DNA of 46,684 nt from Fimbriimonas ginsengisoli. GTDB taxonomy: Bacteria; Armatimonadota; Fimbriimonadia; Fimbriimonadales; Fimbriimonadaceae. The notes beneath the pieces were generated by a model. That model did not search any database, was not told where the DNA came from, and saw nothing but the letters and a program-made list of their open reading frames with translations. Of this stretch, positions 6,926 to 15,097 are shown in pieces; position 1 is the first letter of the stretch; each line of letters begins with the position of its first letter. Location of the stretch: assembly GCA_016179045.1 (NCBI GenBank), contig JACOSL010000051.1:1-46684 (forward strand), written 5' to 3'. The translations under genes were made by a program, and so were the position numbers.

Positions 6926-7057
6926 GCCTCCAGGCTGTGAGCCTGGAGGCATTAGGTTGGCGCGCTAAGAGGCTTCCGACTTCGCCTAGGCGTTCCTCCA
7001 GACTGCGAGTCTGGAGGCATAGGGGCGCACCCGGGCACGACGGAGCGTGCCCCTCCC
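6926..7057. repeat. Cluster of three perfect palindromes downstream of accA
   Basis: Three hairpins follow each other. The first, 6926-6950, has arms GCCTCCAGGCT and AGCCTGGAGGC. The second, 6995-7017, has arms CCTCCAGACT and AGTCTGGAGG. The third, 7033-7057, has GGGCACG/CGTGCCC arms around ACGGAG, followed by CTCCC. The 25-bp third palindrome recurs identically at 15007-15031. It sits four bases past the accA stop and could slow or end transcription, but no U-run follows it. Confidence 0.75.
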
Positions 7058-7060
7058 GCG

Positions 7061-8056
7061 CTAGTCACTCGTCGCTGGTCTCCGCGAAGCTAGCTCAAAC
7101 CGCCCCATCGCCCTAAACTTCTGGTACCGCGCCTCGCGCAGCTTCTCCCCGCTCAGCTTGCGCATCTCGCAAAGCCGGCGCAGAACCGCCTCCTTCACCA
7201 GCCCCGCCGCTTCGGCCGGGTCGCGATGCGCCCCGCCGCGAGGCTCGGGCACGATCTCGTCCACCAGCCCATACTCGAGCGCGTGCTGGGCGGTCAGCTT
7301 GAGCGCGGTCGCCGCCTGCGGGCCCTTGTCGGGCGTGCGCCAGAGGATCGCCGCGCACCCCTCGGGCGGGATCACCGAGTAGATCGCGTGCTCTTGCATC
7401 AGCACCGCGTTGGCCGCCGCGATGCCGATCGCCCCGCCGCTGCCTCCTTCGCCGACCACCACCGCCACCGTCGGCACGGTGAGCTCGAACATCTTGAACA
7501 TCGCGGCCGCGATCGCCTCGGAGATGCCGCGCGATTCGCTCTCCACCCCGGGGTCGGCGGCGGGCGTATCGATGAAGGTCACCACGGGCAGCCCGAACCG
7601 GTCCGCCATCTCCATCAGCCGGATCGCCTTGCGATAGCCCTCGGGACGGGCCATGCCGAAGTTGCGATACTGCCGCTCCTGGATGTTGCGGCCCTTCTGG
7701 TGGCCGATCACCATGCAGGGCATTTCGTCTAGCAAGGCGGGTCCGCCCACGATCGCGTGATCCGCGCCAAACCGCCGGTCCCCTTCCAGCTCCACGAAGT
7801 TGGTGAAGATCGCGGCGACGTAGTCGAGCGTGTACGGACGCTTATCCGCCCTCGCGACCAGCACCTTCTCCCACGGCCCGAGCCTGCTGTACATCACGTC
7901 GATATAGTTGTCCCTTCGCCGCTCGAACTGCGCGATGTTCGTTTCGAGCTCCTCCCGCCGCGGCGATTCCGCCTCACGCGCCATCGCCTTCAGTTTCACA
8001 AGGCCCTCCTCGAGCTCGATCAGCGGGCGCTCCCATTCCCGCCAGGTCTTAGCCAC
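7061..8056 (-). CDS. accA: Acetyl-CoA carboxylase carboxyltransferase subunit alpha
   Basis: This 331-residue subunit pairs with AccD to transfer the carboxyl group from carboxybiotin to acetyl-CoA, the first committed step of fatty acid synthesis. Recognisable family segments are the N-terminal coiled region with ERPLIELEEGLVKLK, the GDRRFGADHAIVGGPA motif, IGHQKGRNIQERQYRNFGMARPEGYRKA, FIDTPAADPGVESESRGISEAIA and VGEGGSGGAIGI. Length is as usual for the family. It overlaps the end of accD by 8 bp, so the two are translationally coupled and made in equal amounts. The accB and accC genes are not in the window. A palindrome cluster follows the stop codon. Confidence 0.97.
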   Translation of the reverse strand: MAKTWREWERPLIELEEGLVKLKAMAREAESPRREELETNIAQFERRRDNYIDVMYSRLGPWEKVLVARADKRPYTLDYVAAIFTNFVELEGDRRFGADHAIVGGPALLDEMPCMVIGHQKGRNIQERQYRNFGMARPEGYRKAIRLMEMADRFGLPVVTFIDTPAADPGVESESRGISEAIAAAMFKMFELTVPTVAVVVGEGGSGGAIGIAAANAVLMQEHAIYSVIPPEGCAAILWRTPDKGPQAATALKLTAQHALEYGLVDEIVPEPRGGAHRDPAEAAGLVKEAVLRRLCEMRKLSGEKLREARYQKFRAMGRFELASRRPATSD

Positions 8057-8876
8057 GCCGGCTCCCGACGGTCGCGCGCCGGCCCGTGGTCATCAGTTTG
8101 ACCAGCGTGCCGAGCGTCTGGCGCATCTCTTTGCGGTGGACGATCTTATCGATCATTCCGTGCGCGTGGGCGTATTCGGCGGTCTGAAAATCGTCGGGCA
8201 CCTTGCCTACGCCCGCCTGCTTGGCCACCCTCGCGCCCGCGAAGCCCACGAGCGCCTTGGGCTCGGCGAGGATCACGTCGGCCACGCTCGCATAGCTGGC
8301 GAGCACCCCCGCCATCGTCGGATCGGTAAAGACCGCGAAGTAGGGGCAGCCGGATTGAGCGCATCGCTGGGCGGCGGCCGTGGTCTTGGCCATCTGCATC
8401 AGGCTGAGCAGCCCTTCCTGCATCCGCGCGCCGCCCGATGCGCAGAAAACTATCGCCGGAATGTGCTCTTCCGCCGCGCGCTCCAAGGTTCGCGCGATCT
8501 TCTCGCCCGCCGCCGAGCCCATCGAGCCGCCCATGAACGCGAAATCGGCCACCGCCGCGCTCACCGGCGCATCGAACAGTTTCGCCCGGCCCGAAACCAC
8601 CGAATCGAAGAACCCGGTACGGGCCTCCGCCGCCTCCAGCTTGTCCTGATAGTCGGGAAAGCCGAGGGGGTTGCCGGAGCGCAGGTCGGCGTCGAGCTCC
8701 TCGAACGAGCCTTCGTCGAACGTCATCGCTATGCGTTGCCTCGCGGGTAGCCGGTGGTGGTGGCCGCAATGGGGGCAGACCCGCAGGTTCTGCTCGAACT
8801 CCATCGCGAACAGAATCTTCTTGCATCCCGCGCATTGCAGGAACGGCTCGGCTTGGGTCGAGGTTCGCTTGGTCAC
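8049..8876 (-). CDS. accD: Acetyl-CoA carboxylase carboxyltransferase subunit beta
   Basis: The 275-residue beta subunit carries the N-terminal four-cysteine zinc ribbon C15-x2-C18...C34-x2-C37. The crotonase-fold core follows, with ADFAFMGGSMGSAAGEKIARTLE, FCASGGARMQEGLLSLMQMAKT and LAEPKALVGFAGARV. Together with AccA it forms the carboxyltransferase heterotetramer. The start is GTG 8876. TATCCT at 8891-8886 lies 9 nt upstream, so the message probably has almost no leader. It is the promoter-proximal gene of accD-accA. Confidence 0.97.
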   Translation of the reverse strand: MTKRTSTQAEPFLQCAGCKKILFAMEFEQNLRVCPHCGHHHRLPARQRIAMTFDEGSFEELDADLRSGNPLGFPDYQDKLEAAEARTGFFDSVVSGRAKLFDAPVSAAVADFAFMGGSMGSAAGEKIARTLERAAEEHIPAIVFCASGGARMQEGLLSLMQMAKTTAAAQRCAQSGCPYFAVFTDPTMAGVLASYASVADVILAEPKALVGFAGARVAKQAGVGKVPDDFQTAEYAHAHGMIDKIVHRKEMRQTLGTLVKLMTTGRRATVGSRRG

Positions 8877-8936
8877 GGGAGCCGTAGGATACCGCGCAGA
8901 GGCAGGCTAAAGAGGCTCCGAAGGGCGTTCATAGCT

Positions 8937-10421
8937 TCAGCCCAGATAGGGAGCGAGCAGGTCCATCAGGCGAGCGTATTTGGCCTGCAAGATCGGGTCT
9001 TGGGCTCTCCACTCGTCGAGAAGCTTGGCTTCCGCGGGCACGAGGCGGGCTGCCGCCATCTCCGCCATGTCCGAAGACACGTCGAACATCGCCCGGCGGT
9101 CCAAGAATCCGGGCGCCGGATGGTCCAAAACCCACCAATCGCCCGTAAGATGAGCGCGGCCGTATTCAAAGCCGGGCGAATTCAAGTCTTTCCAGCCTTC
9201 ATCGTCCCAGAACCTTTCACCCTTAAGCGAGCCGGTCAAGAGGTGGAAGAGCGCGGTGTGAAGCTGGTGGTTGCTCCAAGCACCTGCCCCCTCGGCCATC
9301 TTTACATCCAAGAACAAGACTCCCAGCTTAGAGTCCATCCACGAATCCCTCTGATCGCTCGCAGTTGTCGCGCCATCCTTCGTCAGTCCGACCCTTAGGC
9401 CCGAGCAAAACACGATGTTGCCAAGATTCGACCGCTGGCGATAGGTCGTCGAATACTTTGCGATCTCGGCGAGAACCTGAGCCATGTACTTAGTCAGCGA
9501 CCGGTAGCCGGTTTCAGGAACAGCCAGGTAAGAGGCGGTCCATTCTGCCAACCGATAAAGCGCCTGATCGCCTTCGTTGGCACTGATCAATTCCCCCCGA
9601 TAAACCGCCGCTATTCCGTAGTCGGCTTCAAACCGTCGCGCCCAGTCCGCCGGTGTCAGCGGCGCAGTCTCGAGCGCGGCAAGCGTCTGCTGGATGACAC
9701 GGACCTTCCGATCCAGGAAAGGGTCATCGGCCATCCACTTCTCACGTAGCTCGGAACACTCCGGCAGGGGGAGCATGCTGGCGGTCTCGGCCATGTCTTC
9801 TTCCAGGGCGGACATCCCATACGCCGTGACAAAGCCCCGAGCAGGGTGGGTCAGCCGAGTCGAATCCCTCGAAGTGGGCTTACCGACCCGATATTGGAAT
9901 CCTGGCGGATTTAACCTCGCCCAGGCCGCATCGAACTCCTCGCGGTCTGTCAGGGATTGCCACACGCTGTGAAAGATCTCGTGGTGCAGCGTCCGCCTTA
10001 GGTCCAATTCACCACGGGGTTCGTCGCCATAGACCAAGACGATCTCGGGCGGCGAAGTCCAAGCTGCCAGGCCGCCACAATTGAGTACAAGCCAATGAGC
10101 GTCGCCATACCTCTGGCGCGCCGACATCGCCGAGACGATGCGGATGTTAGCGAGCCCGAGGTTGGCGCGAAAGTTGGCTGAGTACCTTCCGAGCTCTTCG
10201 TGCAAGAGCTTCAGATACGGGGACAATTCTCCAGAGCGGGCCAACGACAGGAGCTTGGCCGAAATCGAGCTGTCGGGCCCCTCGCCGCGCGGCACCTCGT
10301 CCCACCGGACCTGAACCCCAAAGTCACCCTTGATGCGTGTCGCCCACTCGGCGGGCGTGGTCTGGGCGGAGCTTAGCCCCGCCAACAGAAGCGCGGCACC
10401 AGCAAACCTAGCCTTCATCAT
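8937..10421 (-). CDS. Secreted tandem-duplicated metallopeptidase-like protein
   Basis: The 494-residue protein begins with a signal peptide (MMKARFAGAALLLAGLSSAQ) and then holds two homologous units, about 22-252 and 256-494. Each starts with TPA[ED]WA.R....[FY]G. Unit 1 has a zinc-protease motif, HEIFH at 147-151, and an EEDMAE segment at 207-212 that may supply the third ligand. Unit 2 aligns TALFH at 389-393 and SSDMAE at 449-454, so the first His and the catalytic Glu are lost. It should act outside the cytoplasm; the substrate is unknown. The start ATG 10421 is chosen because the signal peptide begins there and TATACT (10439-10434) lies 12 nt upstream. The family is not one I can name. 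Confidence 0.7.
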   Translation of the reverse strand: MMKARFAGAALLLAGLSSAQTTPAEWATRIKGDFGVQVRWDEVPRGEGPDSSISAKLLSLARSGELSPYLKLLHEELGRYSANFRANLGLANIRIVSAMSARQRYGDAHWLVLNCGGLAAWTSPPEIVLVYGDEPRGELDLRRTLHHEIFHSVWQSLTDREEFDAAWARLNPPGFQYRVGKPTSRDSTRLTHPARGFVTAYGMSALEEDMAETASMLPLPECSELREKWMADDPFLDRKVRVIQQTLAALETAPLTPADWARRFEADYGIAAVYRGELISANEGDQALYRLAEWTASYLAVPETGYRSLTKYMAQVLAEIAKYSTTYRQRSNLGNIVFCSGLRVGLTKDGATTASDQRDSWMDSKLGVLFLDVKMAEGAGAWSNHQLHTALFHLLTGSLKGERFWDDEGWKDLNSPGFEYGRAHLTGDWWVLDHPAPGFLDRRAMFDVSSDMAEMAAARLVPAEAKLLDEWRAQDPILQAKYARLMDLLAPYLG

Positions 10422-10493
10422 CGCCTGCAACTCAGTATAGAGCCGAAAGCGCAGCTCCGGACTGCTATGCTTGTGGAGGCAAGTCATCGGAAC

Positions 10494-10558
10494 CCCAATG
10501 ACGTTGGGGCGTCGATAATTTCGATCCCCACGGGGCAGACCGGGGATGGAGGGAAGGG
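10494..10558 (+). promoter_or_regulatory. Leader region of Tat-protein operon
   Basis: The short divergent intergenic region holds a hairpin CCCCAA-TGACG-TTGGGG at 10494-10510, a candidate -10 GATAAT at 10514-10519, and a purine-rich ribosome-binding stretch GGAGGGAAGGG directly before the ATG at 10559. This is one of the few genes here with a strong Shine-Dalgarno sequence. Confidence 0.4.
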
Positions 10559-12367
10559 ATGGAGAAAGTCACGGGAATCAGCCGTCGCGAGCTGATGCGG
10601 GCTATGTCGTTGGGCGCAGCCGCCCTAAGCGTGCGTGGACTCAAGGCGCTGGCCCTTGAGCAGCCGGGAGCGTGGGCGGGCTTTCGCAGCGCGGCGATCA
10701 ACGCCACGAATCTCGCGATCCAAGACTTCAAGCTCAAGGCCTTTTTCTCCGACGTTCAAATCATGGCCGTTGCGGCCATCGGCGGCAAGCTGAACGGCCC
10801 CGAACTCGCCCCAGTGATGCTGGCCGAGCTCACGAGGGCCAAAGTGCCCACCAACATCGCCCAAGCCTTCAGCGCAGCCGTCTCCGAGGCCTGGCATGAG
10901 TGGAGAGTCGGCGTGAGCGTTCCTGGTCTGCCATGGTATCCGGCCTTCGCCGCCTTTCCCGGCCCGATGGCCCCGCCGATGCCAAATGTCCCGATGCCAA
11001 TCGGCGCTTGTGTGTCGCGGGGGCTTGGCGCTCTCCAAATCGATTCGCTCGCGAACCGAATTGTGACCAAGCTGGGAACCGCCGCAGCGTCGACCGAGGC
11101 GAAGTCGGCGGTCAGGGACTTCGCGATGTGGTTTTCGCTCAGCTTCACGGTGTGGAGCATGAGCGCCCCGGTGATGCTCGTGATGGGCAAGGGCCCGGTC
11201 CCGACTTTCGCGCCGCCCTACGTTCCGGTCGGACCAGTGGTCATGGGCGACATCATCGCCGCCCCCGGCCACCTCATGAACGGCGTGTTCGGACTGCCAG
11301 AGGCCCCCACCTTCGTCATTTACAACCAGATGGATACCACGGTGGGACCCACCACTCAGGCGAAGCTGGTGAACGGCAGCATTCGCGTCGCGCAAGCGAC
11401 GACGGAGTTGGAGGGAACGGTCCGGCTTGGCTTCAGGGCCAACCCGAACGCTCACCTGACGATCCAAGACGGCCGCGCCGTGCTAGGAAAGGCGCCTTCC
11501 CCAGTGCGCTTAGGCGGGATTCGGCGCGCCGGAGATGCTACTGGAGCGGTCATGGCTCGGCCACTGTCGTCATCGAGTCTGCCTGGCCCATTCACCACGC
11601 TGCATGGGGAGGGCAAGCTGGAAGTGACCTTCGGCGAGGTCACCCTCGGTCTTCCGCACGGAATGGCGAATGTCAAGCCCGATGGCGCCATTTCGTTCAC
11701 CGGTGGGTCGCTGCCCGTTCTTGGCGCTCCGTTCGTGGTGGGTCCGGGCTCTCGGCTGACCGCGAGCGAGCTTGCATTGCACGGGTTTGTTAACTTCCCC
11801 GTGACGCCCGTCACCGACGTGGTGCTGAACTTCACTCAACGAGGGGTTCGCGGAACAGGCAAGGTCAACGCCTTCGGGCACTTGATCACCCTGAACCTCT
11901 ACCGAAACACTCGGTTCATGCTCGCAGGGTCTGGCGAGTATGCGGGCAAAGGCACTGCCTGGCAGGGTGTGCCGGGGGCGCCCGGGCTTGAGTTCCAAGC
12001 GGCTAACCCGCGTATCTCCTTGAGCATCTCCGGTCCGACCATTTCCCCTCTCCTCAGAATCGGCAAGCTTACGGTGCGGTCGGTCGCTACTAAGCCGGAT
12101 GGGTCGCACTGGTCACAAGCCGATCTTGTCGACGTCGCGGTCACCCCAACCCCAACCGGGCCGGTGCCGATCCCTTGGCCCAATCTGCCCCAACCGACGG
12201 ACATATTTGCAGCGTCGCGCCAAGCGGCACAGCAGGCGGCGAACCTGCTGCCTCCCGGCCCGCGCGCAAGCGCGTTGGCCAAAGCCCTTCAGGAATTCCC
12301 GTCGCCCCCCGCCATCCCTAAGCCGCCGGCGACGAGCACGTTCAAGGTCGGGTCGATCCTCGGATAG
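10559..12367 (+). CDS. Tat-exported protein of unknown function
   Basis: The 602-residue protein starts with a twin-arginine signal: SRRELMR at residues 8-14, then a hydrophobic stretch MSLGAAALSVRGLKALA. It should therefore be exported folded, possibly with a cofactor. Residues about 40-240 are Ala/Pro/Met-rich and mostly helical. From about 290 to 540 it looks beta-rich and Gly-rich (ELEGTVRLGFRAN, GKLEVTFGEVTLGLPHG, GVRGTGKVNAFGHLITLNLYRN). The C-terminus is a Pro-rich helix. I do not recognise the family. It is the first gene of a probable operon: the radical SAM gene begins 16 bp after its stop, with a good ribosome-binding site. Its product may be the substrate or exported partner of the downstream enzymes, but that is inference. 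Confidence 0.6.
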   Translation: MEKVTGISRRELMRAMSLGAAALSVRGLKALALEQPGAWAGFRSAAINATNLAIQDFKLKAFFSDVQIMAVAAIGGKLNGPELAPVMLAELTRAKVPTNIAQAFSAAVSEAWHEWRVGVSVPGLPWYPAFAAFPGPMAPPMPNVPMPIGACVSRGLGALQIDSLANRIVTKLGTAAASTEAKSAVRDFAMWFSLSFTVWSMSAPVMLVMGKGPVPTFAPPYVPVGPVVMGDIIAAPGHLMNGVFGLPEAPTFVIYNQMDTTVGPTTQAKLVNGSIRVAQATTELEGTVRLGFRANPNAHLTIQDGRAVLGKAPSPVRLGGIRRAGDATGAVMARPLSSSSLPGPFTTLHGEGKLEVTFGEVTLGLPHGMANVKPDGAISFTGGSLPVLGAPFVVGPGSRLTASELALHGFVNFPVTPVTDVVLNFTQRGVRGTGKVNAFGHLITLNLYRNTRFMLAGSGEYAGKGTAWQGVPGAPGLEFQAANPRISLSISGPTISPLLRIGKLTVRSVATKPDGSHWSQADLVDVAVTPTPTGPVPIPWPNLPQPTDIFAASRQAAQQAANLLPPGPRASALAKALQEFPSPPAIPKPPATSTFKVGSILG

Positions 12368-12383
12368 CTCGCAGGAGGACATC

Positions 12384-13805
12384 TTGGCCCGCGTGCTTAT
12401 CATCAACCCACCCTCGCCCGAGCAGCTCGGCGCGCCGCTCCTCGGCCTGCAATACGTCGCCTCCGCCCTGCTCGCCCACGGCTGCGAGGTCAAGATCATC
12501 GACGCGGCCGCGCGCTACTACGAAGGCGACTTCGACTCGATCGTGGCGGAAGCCGAGCGCTTCGCGCCCGATGTGGTCGGCTTCAGCCTCTTCTCCCGCT
12601 GGGTTTGGCACGCGTACCGATTGGTAGAGCGGTTTTCCGGGCGATTTCCGCTGCTCTTCGCAGGCGGCGCCCACACGACGGTGCTTGCGGAGGAGACATT
12701 GGAGCACGGGTTCGACGTGGCGATCGAGGGCGAGGCGGAGGACCCGTTCGTCCGCCTGATCGACAGCCTCGGCCATCCGGAGGACTTCGGGCAGATCGCG
12801 GGCGTCGTTTACCGCGCTAGCGATGGCACGATCCGCCGTGGCCCGCCCGCAAAGCTCGTCGAGAACCTCGATGACCTGCCGCTTCCCCTCGAATCCCAGA
12901 GCCTCTTCGACCCGAAGTGGTACCACCCGAGCGGCAACGAAACCATCCCGGGCGGAATCCTATCCAGCCGGGGCTGCCCGGCGCGCTGCACCTTCTGCGC
13001 GAACTATGTGACTGGGCGCAGCTTTCGGCACCGGTCCTCTGCCTCCGTGGTCGAGGAGCTGAACCTGTATCACGAGCGATTTGGGACCACGTTCTTTCCG
13101 TTCTGGGATGACGCGCTCACCACGAACAAGCCCCGCCTGTTCGAGCTTTGCGAGGCGATCGAGCGAGACATCGAATTCGACCTCAAGTGGAGCGCGATAA
13201 CCCGCGCAAACATGGTCTCGCCCGAACTCGTGCAGGCGATGCGCCGCGCGGGCTGCGTCTCCCTCAACTTCGGCGTCGAGAGCGGGGACAACGAAATCCT
13301 CCGCGCGATCAAGAAGGGCATCACCATCGAGTTCGTGGTGCGCGCGCTGACGATGGCGAAGGACGAGGGCATGCTGACCGCCTGCAACTTCATGCTCGGC
13401 TTCCCGCAAGAGACTCCCGAATCGCTTGGCCGGACTCTTGCCTTCATGCAGCGGATCGAGCCGATGGTGGATTCGTTCAGCACGCTGGGGGTGCTGGTGC
13501 CCTTCCCCGGGACGCCGCTCTACGATGACTACCACGTGGAGCACGGCTTTACCGATTGGTGGCTTCGTGAGGAATGCAGCCACTACTCCAAGCCGCCCCC
13601 GATCGACGACTTCGACCGGTTCTATCGGCACTACATCGACGACACCAACCTTGAACTCGATTTCTTTCATTACTCGAACGAGATGCGGGCGATGATCAAG
13701 GAATGCCTTCGGTTCAAGGGCGAGCACAACCTGGCCAAGATGGGCCTGATGCGGGACCCCGTGTTCCGGCCCGAGCCTGCCCTGGCCGGGGTTGGGGCCG
13801 CGTGA
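12384..13805 (+). CDS. B12-binding-domain radical SAM enzyme
   Basis: The 473-residue enzyme has an N-terminal Rossmann-like cobalamin-binding domain (ARVLIINPPSPEQLGAPLLGLQYVASALLAHG, then VVGFSLFSRW and LLFAGGAHTTVLAEETLEHG). A radical SAM core follows, with SSRGCPARCTFC giving C198-x3-C202-x2-C205 for the 4Fe-4S cluster. FWDDALTTN, SLNFGVESG and FMLGFPQET are typical of the BchE/P-methylase-like group. Such enzymes do radical methylations or rearrangements. I place the start at TTG 12384, preceded by GGAGG with a 5-nt gap; the frame is open further upstream but overlaps the previous gene. The last codons overlap the methyltransferase start (GTGA). Confidence 0.85.
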   Translation: MARVLIINPPSPEQLGAPLLGLQYVASALLAHGCEVKIIDAAARYYEGDFDSIVAEAERFAPDVVGFSLFSRWVWHAYRLVERFSGRFPLLFAGGAHTTVLAEETLEHGFDVAIEGEAEDPFVRLIDSLGHPEDFGQIAGVVYRASDGTIRRGPPAKLVENLDDLPLPLESQSLFDPKWYHPSGNETIPGGILSSRGCPARCTFCANYVTGRSFRHRSSASVVEELNLYHERFGTTFFPFWDDALTTNKPRLFELCEAIERDIEFDLKWSAITRANMVSPELVQAMRRAGCVSLNFGVESGDNEILRAIKKGITIEFVVRALTMAKDEGMLTACNFMLGFPQETPESLGRTLAFMQRIEPMVDSFSTLGVLVPFPGTPLYDDYHVEHGFTDWWLREECSHYSKPPPIDDFDRFYRHYIDDTNLELDFFHYSNEMRAMIKECLRFKGEHNLAKMGLMRDPVFRPEPALAGVGAA

Positions 13806-15097
13806 GCGCGACCTGCACTGTGGCCCCATGGGCGGTTTGGGACGACGAGGAAGCCGCCCGCCTCTACGAAGAGTTTTGCGAGCGCCATCCACGGTATGCG
13901 GAGGCGAACGCGGCCCTGATAGAACATGCCGACATTAGCCCGGGGCAGCGGGTCCTCGATGTCGCCTCGGGGACTGGGCGCACCGCCGAGGCTGCGTTGC
14001 CGTGGTTGAGGTGTGACGGCAGCATCGTCTGCTTCGAGCCCGCCGATGCGATGGCCCGCCTCGGTCGCTTCCGGCTTCCGAGCCCGCAGATTGAGTGGAC
14101 ATCCATTTGCCCTTCACCGCCCGCGACCTTCGACCGAATTCTCTGCGGGGCGGGCATTTGGCAGATGCTGCCCCTTGACGAGACGATCGCGTCGTTGGCA
14201 AACCTCCTCGCGCCGGGTGGGAAGGTGTGCTTCAACATTCCCGGCCTCTATCTCGGCCTCCCGGACGAGCCAGGCGGGGGGCCGGACCCGAACCTTCTCG
14301 CGTTCCTCTCCATCGTCGCCAACCTGGTGCATCCAGAGGTTTCTTCCCCTTGCCGTGCACGGGGAAGTCGCTCGAAGGCTTGCCGAGAGCGGATGGAGGT
14401 GCCCTCGCCGCAGGTCCAAAGCGAGTGCCCGCCTCCACCCCTGTTCGTCCCTTTGGGATCGGGACTCACAGACCCTCCCCCGCACCGCAGGGGAGGATCG
14501 TCCGGAAGCATCTTCCCCTTGCAGCGCAGGGGGAAGGCGACCGAAGGCTTGCCGAGGTCGGATGGAGGTGCTATCGCCAAGCCGCTTGCCTCCGAACCTC
14601 CACCTGCGTGCGCTTCGCTTACGCTTCCTCCACCTGCCTCAGGGGGAGGATTTTCGGATGGTTCTTCCCCTTGCCGCGCGGGGGGAAGTCGACCGGAGTC
14701 CCGATCTGTCGGGACTAGGTCGGAAGGGGGTGCGGTCTTCGAGGCGCCTGGAGCGGACGACACGCCATCCCTTGCCCTTTCCGTGTCTTTCGTCGAAGAG
14801 GCTTTGTCGGCTGCGGAACTCGCGTGGGAGCGGTGGGAGATGCAAGGCCGCTTGACCCTGGAGGCGTATCGGGATTGGCTGAAGATTCCCGCCGTTGCCA
14901 ACGGGATGCTGGGTGGCCTGCCCGCAAGCGAGAGGTCCCGTCTGATCGACCAGGCTTACGCCTTCACCGCGCTGGTCGGGCAAGCCGAACTGCCAGACCC
15001 CCTCGCGGGCACGACGGAGCGTGCCCCTCCCAACCCGGCCCACGGCGGGTCGTGGAGATGGGAACGCTGGCTCGGGTGGACCGCATGGAGACCCTGA
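13802..15097 (+). CDS. SAM-dependent methyltransferase with in-frame repeat insertion
   Basis: The 431-residue protein begins as a class I methyltransferase: GQRVLDVASGTGRTAE (residues 49-64) is the SAM-binding loop, CFEPADAM the acidic strand-2 motif, and LLAPGGKVCFNIPG the post-motif. The fold is interrupted at about residue 180 by some 135 residues rich in Pro, Ser, Gly and Arg, encoded by tandem palindromic repeats (14340-14745). Recognisable sequence resumes with LSVSFVEEALSAAELAWERW. The extreme C-terminus (DPLAGTTERAPPNPAHGGSW) is also encoded by a dispersed palindrome. Since the frame survives both insertions, the gene may still be functional. GTG 13802 overlaps the upstream stop. Its stop lies 13 bp inside the next gene. 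Confidence 0.75.
   Translation: MSATCTVAPWAVWDDEEAARLYEEFCERHPRYAEANAALIEHADISPGQRVLDVASGTGRTAEAALPWLRCDGSIVCFEPADAMARLGRFRLPSPQIEWTSICPSPPATFDRILCGAGIWQMLPLDETIASLANLLAPGGKVCFNIPGLYLGLPDEPGGGPDPNLLAFLSIVANLVHPEVSSPCRARGSRSKACRERMEVPSPQVQSECPPPPLFVPLGSGLTDPPPHRRGGSSGSIFPLQRRGKATEGLPRSDGGAIAKPLASEPPPACASLTLPPPASGGGFSDGSSPCRAGGSRPESRSVGTRSEGGAVFEAPGADDTPSLALSVSFVEEALSAAELAWERWEMQGRLTLEAYRDWLKIPAVANGMLGGLPASERSRLIDQAYAFTALVGQAELPDPLAGTTERAPPNPAHGGSWRWERWLGWTAWRP
14340..14745. repeat. Palindromic repeat cluster inserted in the methyltransferase gene
   Basis: Three related units lie at 14343-14401, 14512-14570 and 14664-14732. Each has a hairpin CTTCCCCTTGC...GGGGAAG, then one built on CGACCGAAGGC or similar pairing with GAGGTCG, and then GGATGGAGGTG. 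Between them lie CCTCCCC...GGGGAGG hairpins (about 14473-14499 and 14627-14650). The total length keeps the host frame open. A fragment of the same unit recurs in reverse orientation at 17488-17540. Confidence 0.75.
15007..15031. repeat. 25-bp palindromic repeat, second copy
   Basis: Identical to 7033-7057: arms GGGCACG and CGTGCCC around ACGGAG, followed by CTCCC. Here it is translated as part of the methyltransferase C-terminus. A diverged relative may occur near 34686-34706 (GACGCACCGACGGAGCGTACC). Confidence 0.8.

Noticed and set aside
12099-12383. N-terminal extension of the radical SAM gene
   Set aside because: It overlaps the end of the Tat-protein gene out of frame and is Arg/Pro-rich noise; TTG 12384 has a good ribosome-binding site.
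13802-15097. Methyltransferase as a pseudogene
   Set aside because: The repeat insertions keep the frame intact and the fold resumes after them, so I call it a gene with an insertion.
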